In this document: positions 11,364-24,794 of the stretch, in pieces
Numbering within the stretch: the stretch's first letter is position 1
Layout of the letters: each line of letters begins with the position of its first letter
Origin: Sipunculus nudus
Taxonomy: Eukaryota; Annelida; Sipuncula; Golfingiida; Sipunculidae
Length of the DNA: 64,000 nucleotides
Assembly (NCBI GenBank): GCA_026874595.1
Contig: CM049318.1
Location: 26,500,956 to 26,564,955 of the forward strand
Reading direction: 5' to 3'
Notes under the pieces: generated by a model
Database searches by the model: none
What the model saw: only the letters and a program-made list of their open reading frames with translations
What the model was told of the DNA's origin: nothing
Made by a program: the position numbers and the translations under genes

Positions 11364-12396
11364 CGTAATTCCTGGAGAGTGAATAATAGATTACGTAATG
11401 AGCATTTCGTAAACAGGAAAATTAACCTCAGTTTCATGTTTGATCCCGTTTTTCATGACACTCAAATAATCGCTCAAATTCGAATATGATCAAATCAGAG
11501 GAACCAAACAATCTATATTGAACCAAATGTAAAAAAAATGTTACTTCTGCTTATTTGGTCAAATCCGTATGGCGATCAAAAGAGTAGTGTACTCTTTCAT
11601 TATGTGCCAAACGAACATATTGGATTGACCGAGCAAGCAGACAACATTACATTTGATTAATCAGATACATTATTTTTCTGATATTCTGTCAAGACGACAT
11701 AAAAATTCACAGTTTATTCCATCAGGCACTTATCAACATCTGCAGATGAAGTTATTTGCAATATTTTTAAGTTCAATATTTCATGAATATACAATATCCC
11801 AAGGGGAAATAATCAAATATTGCGTAACTCTAATTTTAATTTTAAGTTTAATGTAAGCTATATTTTCTTTTTAAGATACTTCGAAAATGTTATAGTAAAC
11901 TCGAAAAAAGTAAGGGCATAGAATGAGAATCTGTTTTATTTTATATACGCAACACTATCCAAAAAGAAGACCTTACTCTGTTATACTCTTAGCCCATTCC
12001 TCAATTTATAAAAGGGTTCCAAGTGTATCTGCAAAGTAAGGCTCAAATCTTTGCATTTCATTTCTTACTATTATTTTCACTATCTTACTGTAAAGTTTAA
12101 AAAAAATTACTATACCATGCTCTCTCCTCATCGTTTATTTATTCACTGATCCTCCGCTCGTTATCGCACAGGTATTCTACAAAGACTGAGATTTGAACAG
12201 TGTACAGCATCTCACGAATATTCAACTACGCACCAACTAAATTAAGACTTGTCATTCTCTTTTTAACTGTCATTCTAATAAACATGCTTGACGATAACAC
12301 ATAAAAATAACCTCCTCTTTTTTACATCAGAAATACTACATCTGCAGATGAACAAATATGCCACAGTTTTAGTAGTTGAATGTTTGATCGAGATTG
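11364..12396 (+). repeat. Monomer 12, type B with A patch (dimer block)
   Basis: As units 8 and 10, with one more A in the left A-run, one less in the right-half run, and gtgtatctgc instead of gtgtaactgc. Confidence 0.95.
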
Positions 12397-13427
12397 CGTA
12401 CTTCCAGGAATGTGAATAAAAGAATACGTAATGAGCATTTCGTAAAGATGACAATTAACCTCAGTTTCATGTTTGATCCCGTTTTAATGCCACTCAATTA
12501 ATCGCTCAAATTCGAATATGATAATATCAGAAGATCCAAACCATCTATATAGCACCAAATGTAAAAAATGTTACTTCTTCTTATTTGGTCAAATCCGTAT
12601 GGCGATCAAAAGAGTAGTGTACTCTTTCATTATATGCCAAAAGAACATATTGGATTGACCGAGCAAGCAGACAACATAACATTTGATTAATCAGATATTG
12701 CATTTTTCTGTTATTCTGTCAAGATGACATAAAAATTCACATGTAATTCCATTAGGCATTTTTCAACATCTGCAGATGAAGTTATTTGCAATATTTTAAA
12801 GTTGAAAATTTGACGAATATACCATATCCCAAGGGGGAATGAATCAAATATTGCGTAACTCTACTTTTAATTTAAATTTAACGTAAGCTATATTTTATAT
12901 TTTAAAATACTTCGAAATTGTTAGTTAACCCGAAATAAGTAAGGACATAGAATGAGAATCCGGTTTTTTTTATATACGCAACACTATCCAAACAGAAGGC
13001 CTTACTCTGTTATACTCTTAGCCCATTCCTCAATTTATTAAACGGTTACAGGTGAAACTGCAAAGAACGGCTCAAATCTGTGCATTTCATTTCTTACTAT
13101 TATTTTCACTATCTAAGTGTTAAGTTTAAAAAATTTACTATACCATGCTCTCTCCTCATCGTTTATTTATTCACTGATCCTCCGCTCGTTATCGCACAGG
13201 TATTCTACAAAGACTGAGATTTGAACAGTGTACAGCATCTCACGAATATTCAACTACGCACCAACTAAATTAAGACTTGTCATTCTTATTTTAAATGTCT
13301 TTCTAATAAACATGCTTGACGATAACACATAAAAATAACCTCCTCTTTTTTACATCAGAAATACTACAACATCTGCAAATGAACAAATGTGCCACAGTTT
13401 TAGTACTTGAATATTTGATCGAGATTG
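12397..13427 (+). repeat. Monomer 13, type A (end of dimer block)
   Basis: A unit with caagatgacat but gttacttcttc rather than gttacatctg, and private ccaaacagaagg. The tail changes to agtacttgaatatttg, the form that precedes 26-type units. Confidence 0.94.
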
Positions 13428-14462
13428 CGTAATTCCTGTAGAGTGAATAAAAGATTACGTAATGAGCATTTCGTAAACAGGAAAATTAACCTCAGCTTCA
13501 TGTTTGATCCCGTTTTTCATGACACTCAAACAATCGCTCAAATTCGAATATGATCAAATCAGAGGAACCAAACAATCTATATTGAACCAAATGTAAAAAA
13601 AATGTTACTTCTGCTTATTTGGTCAAATCCGTATGGCGATCAAAAGAGTAGTGTACTCTTTCATTATATGCCAAAAGAACATATTGGATTGACCGAGCAA
13701 GCAGACAACATAACATTTGATTAATCAGATATTGCATTTTTCTGTTATTATGTAAAGACGACATAAAAATTCCTATGTAATTCCATTAGGCATTTTTCAA
13801 CATCTGCAGATGAAGTTATTTGCAATATTTTAAAGTGGAAAATTTGACGAATATACCATATCCCAAGGGGGAATGAATCAAATATTGCGTAACTCTACTT
13901 TTAATTTAAATTTAACGTAAGCTATATTTTATATTTTAAAATACTTCGAAATTGTTAGTTAACCCGAAATAAGTAAGGACATAGAATGAGAATCCGGGAT
14001 TTTTTTATATACGCAACACTATCCAAAAAGAAGGCCTTACTCTGTTATACTCTTAGCCCATTCCTCAATTTATTAAACGGTTACAGGTGAAACTGCAAAG
14101 AACGGCTCAAATCTGTGCATTTCATTTCTTACTATTATTTTCACTATCTAAGTGTTAAGTTTAAAAAATTTACTATACCATGCTCTCTCCTCATCGTTTA
14201 TTTATTCACTGATCCTCCGCTCGTTATCGCACAGGTATTCTACAAAGACTGAGATTTGAACAGTGTACAGCATCTCACGAATATTCAACTACGCACCAAC
14301 TAAATTAAGACTTGTCATTCCTATTTTAAATGTCTTTCTAATAAACATGCTTGACGATATCACATAAAAATAAACTCCTCATTTTTACATCAGAAATACT
14401 ACAACATCTGCAAATGAACAAATGTGCCACAGTTTTAGTAGTTGAATGTTTGATCGAGATTG
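13428..14462 (+). repeat. Monomer 14, B-to-A mosaic
   Basis: B to about position 170 of the unit (cctgtagagtg, cagcttcatg, caaacaatcg), then A from atatgccaaaag to the end. The left part is the 26/40/60 type. The right part is A, unlike those units. Confidence 0.92.
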
Positions 14463-15496
14463 CGTAATTCCTGGAGAGTGAATAATAGATTACGTAATGA
14501 GCATTTCGTAAACAGGAAAATTAACCTCAGTTTCATGTTTGATCCCGTTTTTCATGACACTCAAATAATCGCTCAAATTCGAATATGATCAAATCAGAGG
14601 AACCAAACAATCTATATTGAACCAAATGTAAAAAAAATGTTACTTCTGCTTATTTGGTCAAATCCGTATGGCGATCAAAAGAGTAGTGTACTCTTTCATT
14701 ATGTGCCAAACGAACATATTGGATTGACCGAGCAAGCAGACAACATTACATTTGATTAATCAGATACATTATTTTTCTGATATTCTGTCAAGACGACATA
14801 AAAATTCACAGTTTATTCCATCAGGCACTTATCAACATCTGCAGATGAAGTTATTTGCAATATTTTTAAGTTCAATATTTCATGAATATACAATATCCCA
14901 AGGGGAAATAATCAAATATTGCGTAACTCTAATTTTAATTTTAAGTTTAATGTAAGCTATATTTTCTTTTTAAGATACTTCGAAAATGTTATAGTAAACT
15001 CGAAAAAAGTAAGGGCATAGAATGAGAATCTGTTTTATTTTATATACGCAACACTATCCAAAAAGAAGACCTTACTCTGTTATACTCTTAGCCCATTCCA
15101 CATTTTATAAAAGGGTTCCAAGTGTAACTGCAAAGAACGGCTCAAATCTGTGCATTTCATTTCTTACTATTATTTTCACTATCTAACTGTAAAGTTTAAA
15201 AAAAATTACTGTACCATGCTCTCTCCTCATCCTTTAGTGTATTCACTGATCCTCCGCTTATTTTTGCACAGGCATTCTACAAAGACTAAGATTTGAACAG
15301 TGTACAGCATCTCATGAATATGCAACTACGCACCAACTAAATTAAGACTTGTCATTCTCTTTATAACTGTCATTCTAATAAACATGCTTGACGATAACAC
15401 ATAAAAATAACCTCCTCTTTTTTACATCAGAAATACTACATCTGCAGATGAACAAATGTGCCACAGTTTTAGTAGTTGAATGTTTGATCGAGATTG
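14463..15496 (+). repeat. Monomer 15, type B with short A patch
   Basis: The middle matches unit 12 (gcacttatcaac) at +3,099 bp. A-type bases at 15136-15150 (aagaacgg, aaatctgtgc). It also has cattccacattttataaa and gactaagattt, shared with unit 17. Confidence 0.93.
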
Positions 15497-16525
15497 CGTA
15501 CTTCCAGGAATGTGAATAAAAGAATACGTAATGAGCATTTCGTAAAGATGACAATTAACCTCAGTTTCATATTTGATCCCGTTTTAATGCCACTCAAACA
15601 ATCGCTCAAATTCGAATATGATAATATCAGAAGATCCAAACCATCTATATAGCACAAAATGTAAAAAATGTTACTTCTGCTTATTTGGTCAAATCCGTAT
15701 GGCGATCAAAAGAGTAGTGTACTCTTTCATTATATGCCAAAAGAACATATTGGATTGACCGAGCAAGCAGACAACATAACATTTGATTATCAGATATTGC
15801 ATTTTTCTGTTATTCTGTCAAGACGACATAAAAATTCACATGTAATTCCATTAGGCATTTTTCAACATCTGCAGATGAAGTTATTTGCAATATTTTAAAG
15901 TTGAAAATTTGACGCATATACCATATCCCAAGGGGGAATGAATCAAATATTGCGTAACTCTACTTTTAATTTAAATTTAACGTAAGCTATATTTTATATT
16001 TTAAAATACTTCGAAATTGTTAGTTAACCCGAAATAAGTAAGGACATAGAATGAGAATCCGGGTTTTTTTATATACGCAACACTATCCAAAAAGAAGGCC
16101 TTACTCTGTTATACTCTTAGCCCATTCCTCAATTTATTAAACGGTTACAGGTGAAACTGCAAAGAACGGCTCAAATCTGTGCATTTCATTTCTTACTATT
16201 ATTTTCACTATCTAAGTGTTAAGTTTAAAAAATTTACTATACCATGCTCTCTCCTCATCGTTTATATATTCACTGATCCTCCGCTCGTTATCGCACAGGT
16301 ATTCTACAAAGACTGAGATTTGAACAGTGTACAGCATCTCACGAATATTCAACTACGCACCAACTAAATTAAGACTTGTCATTCCTATTTTAAATGTCTT
16401 TCTAATAAACATGCTTGACGATAACACATAAAAATAACCTCCTTTTTTTACATCAGAAATACTACAACATCTGCAAATGAACAAATGTGCCACAGTTTTA
16501 GTAGTTGAATGTTTGATCGAGATTG
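15497..16525 (+). repeat. Monomer 16, type A
   Basis: A unit, 1,029 bp. Has catatttgatc, caaacaatcg, a one-base loss in gattatcag, and cgtttatatattc as in units 48, 53 and 57. Confidence 0.93.
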
Positions 16526-17559
16526 CGTAATTCCTGGAGAGTGAATAATAGATTACGTAATGAGCATTTCGTAAAGATGACAATTAACCTCAGTTTCATG
16601 TTTGATCCCGTTTTTTATGACACTCAAATAATCGCTCAAATTCGAATATGATCAAATCAGAGGAACCAAACAATCTATTTTGAACCAAATGTAAAAAAAA
16701 TGTTACTTCTGCTTATTTGGTCAAATCCGTATGGCGATCAAAAGAGTAGTGTACTCTTTCATTATGTGCCAAACGAACATATTGGATTGACCAAGCAAGC
16801 AGACAACATTACATTTGATTAATCAGATACATTATTTTTCTGATATTCTGTCAAGACGACATTAAAATTCACAGTTTATTCCATCAGGCATTTTTCAACA
16901 TCTGCAGATGAAGTTATTTGCAATATTTTTAAGTTCAATATTTCATGAATATACAATATCCCAAGGGGAAATAATCAAATATTGCGTAACTCTAATTTTA
17001 ATTTTAAGTTTAATGTAAGCTATATTTTCTTTTTAAGATACTTCGAAAATGTTATAGTAAACTCGAAATAAGTAAGGGCATAGAATGAGAATCTGTTTTA
17101 TTTTATATACGCAACACTATCCAAAAAGAAGACCTTACTCTGTTATACTCTTAGCCCATTCCACATTTTATAAAAGGGTTCCAAGTGTAACTGCAAAGTA
17201 AGGCTCAAATCTTTGCATTTCATTTCTTACTATTATTTTCACTATCTAACTGTAAAGTTTAAAAAAAATTACTATACCATGCTCTCTCCTCATCCTTTAG
17301 TGTATTCACTGATCCTCCGCTTATTTTTGCACAGGCATTCTACAAAGACTAAGATTTGAACAGTGTACAGCATCTCATGAATATTCAACTACGCACCAAC
17401 TAAATTAAGACTTGTCATTCTCTTTATAACTGTCATTCTAATAAACATGCTTGACGATAACACATAAAAATAACCTCCTCTTTTTTACATCAGAAATACT
17501 ACATCTGCAGATGAACAAATGTGCCACAGTTTTAGTAGTTGAATGTTTGATCGAGATTG
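16526..17559 (+). repeat. Monomer 17, type B with A-like patch near the head
   Basis: B head, then A-type gtaaagatgacaatt, then B. Has ctattttgaacc and gaccaagc as in units 54 and 58, and the cattccacatttt of unit 15. Confidence 0.93.
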
Positions 17560-18588
17560 CGTACTTCCAGGAATGTGAATAAAAGAATACGTAATGAGCA
17601 TTTCGTAAAGATGACAATTAACCTCAGTTTCATATTTGATCCCGTTTTAATGCCACTCAAATAATCGCTCAAATTCGAATATGATCAAATCAGAGGAACC
17701 AAACAATCTATATTGAACCAAATGTAAAAAAATGTTACTTCTGCTTATTTGGTCAAATCCGTGTGGAGATCAAAAGAGTAGTGTACTCTTATGTGCCAAA
17801 CGAACATATTGGATTGACCGAGCAAGCAGACAACATAACATTTGATTAATCAGATATTGCATTTTTCTGTTATTCTGTCAAGACGACATAAAAATTCACA
17901 TGTAATTCCATTAGGCATTTTTCAACATCTGCAGATGAAGTTATTTGCAATATTTTAGAGTTGAAAATTTGACGAATATACCATATCCCAAGGGGGAATG
18001 AATCAAATATTGCGTAACTCTACTTTTAATTTAAATTTAACGTAAGCTATATTTTCTATTTTAAAATACTTCGAAAATGTTATAGTTAACCCGAAATAAG
18101 TAAGGGCATAGAATGAGAATCCGGGTTTTTTTATATACGCAACACTATCCAAAAAGAAGGCCTTACTCTGTTGTACTCTTAGCCCATTCCTCAATTTATT
18201 AAACGGTTACAGGTGAAACTGCAAAGAACGGCTCGATTCTGTGCATTTCATTTCTTACTATTATTTTCACTATCTAAGTGTTAAGTATAAAAAATTTACT
18301 ATACCATGCTCTCTCCTCATCGTTTATTTATTCACTGATCCTCCGCTCGTTATCGCACAGGTATTCTACAAAGACTGAGATTTGAACAGTGTACAGCATC
18401 TCACGAATATTCAACTACGCACCAACTAAATTAAGACTTGTCATTCCTATTTTAAATGTCTTTCTAATAAACATGCTTGACGATATCACATAAAAATAAA
18501 CTCCTCATTTTTACATCAGAAATACTACAACATCTGCAAATGAACAAATGTGCCACAGTTTTAGTAGTTGAATGTTTGATCGAGATTG
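17560..18588 (+). repeat. Monomer 18, A-B-A mosaic with 5-bp deletion
   Basis: A head, switching to B near gatcaaatcagagg, and back to A near cataacattt. Carries gtgtggagatc. The normal ctctttcattatgtg is shortened to ctcttatgtg. The right half matches unit 32. Confidence 0.92.
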
Positions 18589-19622
18589 CGTAATTCCTGG
18601 AGAGTGAATAATAGATTACGTAATGAGCATTTCGTAAACAGGAAAATTAACCTCAGTTTCATGTTTGATCCCGTTTTTCATGACACTCAAATAATCGCTC
18701 AAATTCGAATATGATCAAATCAGAGGAACCAAACAATCTATATTGAACCAAATGTAAAAAAAATGTTACTTCTGCTTATTTGGTCAAATCCGTATGGCGA
18801 TCAAAAGAGTAGTGTACTCTTTCATTATGTGCCAAACGAACATATTGGATTGACCGAGCAAGCAGACAACATTACATTTGATTAATCAGATACATTATTT
18901 TTCTGATATTCTGTCAAGACGACATTAAAATTCACAGTTTTTTCCATCAGGCATTTTTCAACATCTGCAGATGAAGTTATTTACAATATTTTTAAGTTCA
19001 ATATTTCATGAATATACAATGTCCCAAGGGGAAATAATCAAATATTGCGTAACTCTAATTTTAATTTTAAGTTTAATGTGAGCTATATTTTCTTTTTAAG
19101 ATACTTCGAAAATGTTATAGTAAACTCGAAAAAAGTAAGGGCATAGAATGAGAATCTGTTTTATTTTATATACGCAACACTATCCAAAAAGAAGACCTTA
19201 CTCTGTTATACTCTTAGCCCATTCCTCAATTTATAAAAGGGTTCCAAGTGTAACTGCAAAGTAAGGCTCAAATCTTTGCATTTCATTTCTTACTATTATT
19301 TTCACTATCTAACTGTAAAGTTTAAAAAAAAATTACTATACCATGCTCTCTCCTCATCCTTTAGTGTATTCACTGATCCTCCGCTTATTTTTGCACAGGC
19401 ATTCTACAAAGTCTGAGATTTGAACAGTGTACAGCATCTCATGAATATTCAACTACGCACCAACTAAATTAAGACTTGTCATTCTCTTTTTAACTGTCAT
19501 TCTAATAAACATGCTTGACGATAACACATAAAAATAACCTCCTCTTTTTACATCAGAAATACTACATCTGCAGATGAACAAATGTGCCACAGTTTTAGTA
19601 GTTGAATGTTTGATCGAGATTG
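18589..19622 (+). repeat. Monomer 19, type B
   Basis: First unit of large HOR copy 1, matching 33 and 2. Private changes are cagttttttcc, tatttacaat and aatgtccc. Confidence 0.95.
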
Positions 19623-20656
19623 CGTACTTCCAGGAATGTGAATAAAAGAATACGTAATGAGCATTTCGTAAAGATGACAATTAACCTCAGTTTCATGTTT
19701 GATCCCGTTTTAATGCCACTCAATTAATCGCTCAAATTCGAATATGATAATATCAGAAGATCCAAACCATCTATATAGCACCAAATGTAAAAAATGTTAC
19801 TTCTGCTTATTTGGTCAAATCCGTATGGCGATCAAAAGAGTAGTGTACTCTTTCATTATATGCCAAAAGAACATATTGGATTGACCGAGCAAGCAGACAA
19901 CATTACATTTGATTAATCAGATACATTATTTTTCTGATATTCTGTCAAGACGACATTAAAATTCACAGTTTATTCCATCAGGCATTTTTCAACATCTGCA
20001 GATGAAGTTATTTGCAATATTTTAAAGTTGAAAATTTGACGAATATACCATATCCCAAGGGGGAATGAATCAAATATTGCGTAACTCTACTTTTAATTTA
20101 AATTTAACGTAAGCTATATTTTCTATTTTAAAATACTTCGAAAATGTTATAGTTAACCCGAAATAAGTAAGGGCATTGAATGAGAATCTGTTTTTTTTTT
20201 ATATACGCAACACTATCCAAAAAGAAGACCTTACTCTGTTGTACTCTTAGCCCATTCCTCAATTTATTAAACGGTTACAGGTGAAACTGCAAAGAACGGC
20301 TCGATTCTGTGCATTTCATTTCTTACTATTATTTTCACTATCTAAGTGTTAAGTATAAAAAATTTACTATACCATGCTCTCTCCTCATCGTTTATTTATT
20401 CACTGATCCTCCGCTCGTTATCGCACAGGTATTCTACAAAGACTGAGATTTGAACAGTGTACAGCATCTCACGAATATTCAACTACGCACCAACTAAATT
20501 AAGACTTGTCATTCCTATTTTAAATGTCTTTCTAATAAACATGCTTGACGATATCACATAAAAATAAACTCCTCATTTTTACATCAGAAATACTACAACA
20601 TCTGCAAATGAACAAATGTGCCTCAGTTTTAGTAGTTGAATATTTGATCGAGATTG
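19623..20656 (+). repeat. Monomer 20, type A with B patch
   Basis: A unit with a B patch at 19904-19979, longer than the one in unit 3. Unit 34, its partner at +14,482, lacks the patch. Confidence 0.94.
19904..19979 (+). repeat. B-type conversion-like patch in A unit 20
   Basis: 76-bp minimal span from cattacattt to tccatcagg. Unit 32 has an identical-looking patch at 32318-32393. Unit 34, the HOR partner of 20, has plain A here. Confidence 0.8.
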
Positions 20657-21691
20657 CGTAATTCCTGGAGAGTGAATAAAAGATTACGTAATGACCATTT
20701 CGTAAACAGGAAAATTAACCTCAGTTTCATGTTTGATCCCGTTTTTCATGACACTCAAATAATCGCTCAAATTCGAATATGATCAAATCAGAGGAACCAA
20801 ACAATCTATATTGAACCAAATGTAAAAAAAAATATTACTTCTGCTTATTTGGTCAAATCCGTATGGCGATCAAAAGAGTAGTGTACTCTTTCATTATGTG
20901 CCAAACGAACATATTGGATTGACCGAGCAAGCAGACAACATTACATTTGATTAATCAGATACATTATTTTTCTGATATTCTGTCAAGACGACATTAAAAT
21001 TCACAGTTTATTCCATCAGGCACTTTTCAACATCTGCAGATGAAGTTATTTGCAATATTTTTAAGTTCAATATTTCATGAATATACAATATCCCAAGGGG
21101 AAATAATCAAATATTGCGTAACTCTAATTTTAATTTTAAGTTTAATGTAAGCTATATTTTCTTTTTAAGATACTTCGAAAATGTTATAGTAAACTCGAAA
21201 AAAGTAAGGGCATAGAATGAGAATCTGTTTTATTTTATATACGCAACACTATCCAAAAAGAAGACCTTACTCTGTTATACTCTTAGCCCATTCCTCAATT
21301 TATAAAAGGGTTCCAAGTGTAACTGCAAATTAAGGCTCAAATCTTTGCATTTCATTTCTTACTATTATTTTCACTATCTAACTGTAAAGTTTAAAAAAAA
21401 ATTACTATTCCATGCTCTCTCCTCATCCTTTAGTGTATTCACTGATCCTCCGCTTATTTTTGCACAGGCATTCTACAAAGACTGAGATTTGAACAGTGTA
21501 CAGCATCTCATGAATATTCAACTACGCACCAATTAAATTAAGACTTGTCATTCTCTTTTTAACTGTCATTCTAATAAACATGCTTGACGATAACACATAA
21601 AAATAACCTCCTCTTTTTACATCAGAAATACTACATCTGCAGATGAACAAATGTGCCACAGTTTTAGTAGTTGAATGTTTGATCGAGATTG
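20657..21691 (+). repeat. Monomer 21, type B
   Basis: B unit with gaccatttcg and aatattac, partner of 35. Keeps gtagtgtactc where 35 and 4 have gtagttgactc. Shares ctattccatg with 35. Confidence 0.95.
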
Positions 21692-22726
21692 CGTACTTCC
21701 AGGAATGTGAATAAAAGAATACGTAATGAGCATTTCGTAAAGATGACAATTAACCTCAGTTTCATGTTTGATCCCGTTTTAATGCCACTCAATTAATCGC
21801 TCAAATTCGAATATGATAATATCAGAAGATCCAAACCATCTATATAGCACCAAATGTAAAAAATGTTACTTCTGCTTATTTGGTCAAATCCGTATGGCGA
21901 TTAAAAGAGTAGTGTACTCTTTCATTATATGCCAAAAGAACATTTTGGATTGACCGAGCAAGCAGACAACATAACATTTGATTAATCAGATATTGCATTT
22001 TTCTGTTATTCTGTCAAGACGACATAAAAATTCACATGTAATTCCATTAGGCATTTTTCAACATCTGCAGATGAAGTTATCTGCAATATTTTAAAGGTGA
22101 AAATTTGACGAATATACCATATCCCAAGGGGGAATGAATCAAATATTGCGTAACTCTACTTTTAATTTAAATTTAACGTAAGCTATATTTTATATTTTAA
22201 AATACTTCGAAAATGTTATAGTTAACCCGAAATAAGTAAGGGCATAGAATGAGAATCTGGCTTTTTTTTCATATACGCAACACTATCCAAAAAGAAGACC
22301 TTACTCTGTTGTACTCTTAGCCCATTCCTCAATTTATTAAACGGTTACAGGTGAAACTGCAAAGAACGGCTCGATTCTGTGCATTTCATTTCTTACTATT
22401 ATTTTCACTATCTAAGTGTTAAGTTTAAAAAATTTACTATACCATGCTCTCTCCTCATCGTTTATTTATTCACTGATCCTCCGCTCATTATCGCACAGGT
22501 ATTCTACAAAGACTGAGATTTGAACAGTGTACAGCTTCTCACGAATATTCAACTACGCACCAACTAAATTAAGACTTGTCATTCCTTTTTTAAATGTCTT
22601 TCTAATAAACATGCTTGATGATATCTCATAAAAATAAACTCCTCATTTTAACATCAGAAATACTACAACATCTGCAAATGAACAAATGTGCCACAGTTTT
22701 AGTAATTGAATATTTGATCGAGATTG
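21692..22726 (+). repeat. Monomer 22, type A
   Basis: A unit with gcgattaaaag, aacattttgg and cagcttctcacg, partner of 36. The tail reads gatgatatctcat and agtaattgaat. Confidence 0.95.
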
Positions 22727-23761
22727 CGTAATTCCTGGAGAGTGAATAAAAGATTACGTAATGAGCATTTCGTAAACAGGAAAATTAAACTCAGTTTCAT
22801 GTTTGATCCCGTTTTTCATGACACTCAAATAATCGCTCAAATTCGAATATGATCAAATCAGAGGAACCAAACAATCTATATTGAACCAAATGTAAAAAAA
22901 ATGTTACTTCTGCTTATTTGGTCAAATCCGTATGGCGATCAAAAGAGTAGTGTACTCTTTCATTATGTGCCAAACGAACATATTGGATTGACCGAGCAAG
23001 CAGACAACATTACATTTGATTAATCAGATACATTATTTTTCTGATATTCTGTCAAGACGACATTAAAATTCACAGTTTATTCCATCAGGCACTTCTCAAC
23101 ATCTGCAGATGAAGTTATTTGCAATATTTTTAAGTTCAATATTTCATGAATATACAATATCCCAAGGGGAAATAATCAAATATTGCGTAACTCTAATTTT
23201 AATTTTAAGTTTAATGTAAGCTATATTTTCTTTTTAAGATACTTCGAAAATGTTATAGTAAACTCGAAAAAAGTAAGGGCATAGAATGAGAATCTGTTTT
23301 ATTTTATATACGCAACACTATCCAAAAAGAAGACCTTACTCTGTTATACTCTTAGCCCATTCCTCAATTTATAAAAGGGTTCCAAGTGTAACTGCAAAGT
23401 AAGGCTCAAATCTTTGCATTTCATTTCTTACTATTATTTTCACTATCTAACTGTAAAGTTTAAAAAAAAAATTACTATACCATGCTCTCTCCTCATCCTT
23501 TAGTGTATTCACTGATCCTCCGCTTATTTTTGCACAGGCATTCTACAAAGACTGAGATTTGAACAGTGTACAGCATCTCATGAATATTCAACTACGCACC
23601 AACTAAATTAAGACTTGTCATTCTCTTTTTAACTGTCATTCTAATAAACATGCTTGACGATAACACATAAAAATAACCTCCTCTTTTTACATCAGAAATA
23701 CTACATCTGCAGATGAACAAATGTGCCACAGTTTTAGTAGTTGAATGTTTGATCGAGATTG
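22727..23761 (+). repeat. Monomer 23, type B
   Basis: B unit, partner of 37, sharing aattaaactcag. Private gcacttctcaac. Confidence 0.95.
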
Positions 23762-24794
23762 AGTACTTCCAGGAATGTGAATAAAAGAATACGTAATGAG
23801 CATTTCGTAAAGATGACAATTAACCTCAGTTTCATGTTTGATCCCGTTTTTCATGACACTCAAATAATCGCTCAAATTCGAATATGATCAAATCAGAGGA
23901 ACCAAACAATCTATATTGAACCAAATGTAAAAAAAATGTTACTTCTGCTTATTTGGTCAAATCCGTATGGCGATCAAAAGAGTAGTGTACTCTTTCATTA
24001 TGTGCCAAACGAACATATTGGATTGACCGAGCAAGCAGACAACATAACATTTGATTAATCAGATACATTATTTTTCTGATATTCTGTCAAGACGACATTA
24101 AAATTCACAGTTTATTCCATCAGGCACTTTTCAACATCTGCAGATGAAGTTATTTGCAATATGCTTAAGTTCAATATTTCATGAATATACAATATCCCAA
24201 GGGGAAATAATCAAATATTGCGTAACTCTAATTTTAATTTTAAGTTTAATGTAAGCTATATTTTCTTTTTAAGATACTTCGAAAATGTTATAGTAAACTC
24301 GAAAAAAGTAAGGGCATAGAATGAGAATCTGTTTTATTTTATATACGCAACACTATCCAAAAAGAAGACCTTACTCTGTTATACTCTTAGCCCATTCCTC
24401 AATTTATAAAAGGGTTCCAAGTGTAACTGCAAAGTAAGGCTCAAATATTTGCATTTCATTTCTTACTATTATTTTCACTATCTAACTGTAAAGTTTTAAA
24501 CAAATTACTATACCATGCTCTCTCCTCATCCTTTAGTGTATTCACTGATCCTCCGCTTATTTTTGCACAGGCATTCTACAAAGACTGAGATTTGAACAGT
24601 GTACAGCATCTCATGAATATTCAACTACGCACCAACTAAATTAAGACTTGTCATTCTCTTTTTAACTGTCATTCTAATAAACATGCTTGACGATAACACA
24701 TAAAAATAACCTCCTCTTTTTACATCAGAAATACTACATCTGCAGATGAACAAATGTGCCACAGTTTTAGTAGTTGAATGTTTGATCGAGATTG
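23762..24794 (+). repeat. Monomer 24, short A head then B
   Basis: Starts agtacttcc instead of cgtacttcc. A for about the first 75 bases, then B. Partner of 38. Private atatgcttaag and gttttaaacaaatt. Confidence 0.94.

Larger units (their letters stand above)
4818..13427 (+). repeat. Dimeric HOR block, 2,065-bp period, four copies
   Basis: Unit pairs 6+7, 8+9, 10+11 and 12+13 repeat at 2,065 bp and look nearly identical by eye. B units share gcacttatcaac and an A-like patch in the right half. A units share caagatgacat, and units 7, 9 and 11 also share gttacatctg. The right end of unit 5 already belongs to this block: it shares cattacttac with unit 7. The few differences include gataaatcag (unit 6) against gattaatcag (unit 8), and gttgtactc (7) against gttatactc (9). 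This suggests recent local amplification, unless it is an assembly effect. Confidence 0.92.
13428..18588 (+). repeat. Mixed transition block, units 14 to 18
   Basis: These five units do not form a clean HOR. Unit 14 is a B-to-A mosaic like units 26, 40 and 60. Unit 15 matches the dimer-block B units. Units 16, 17 and 18 carry markers of the four-unit HOR found 30-40 kb later: cgtttatatattc (16, as in 48, 53, 57), ctattttgaacc and gaccaagc (17, as in 54, 58), and gtgtggagatc (18, as in 47, 52, 56). Confidence 0.75.

Noticed and set aside
19453-19680. 75-codon - strand frame across unit junctions, also at 3963, 21522, 23592, 24625, 33935, 36004, 38074 and 39107
   Set aside because: It exists only where the tail T-run has the right length. 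Units with one more T lose the frame, and frames at 41210 and 61894 end differently. It is a shadow of the repeat.
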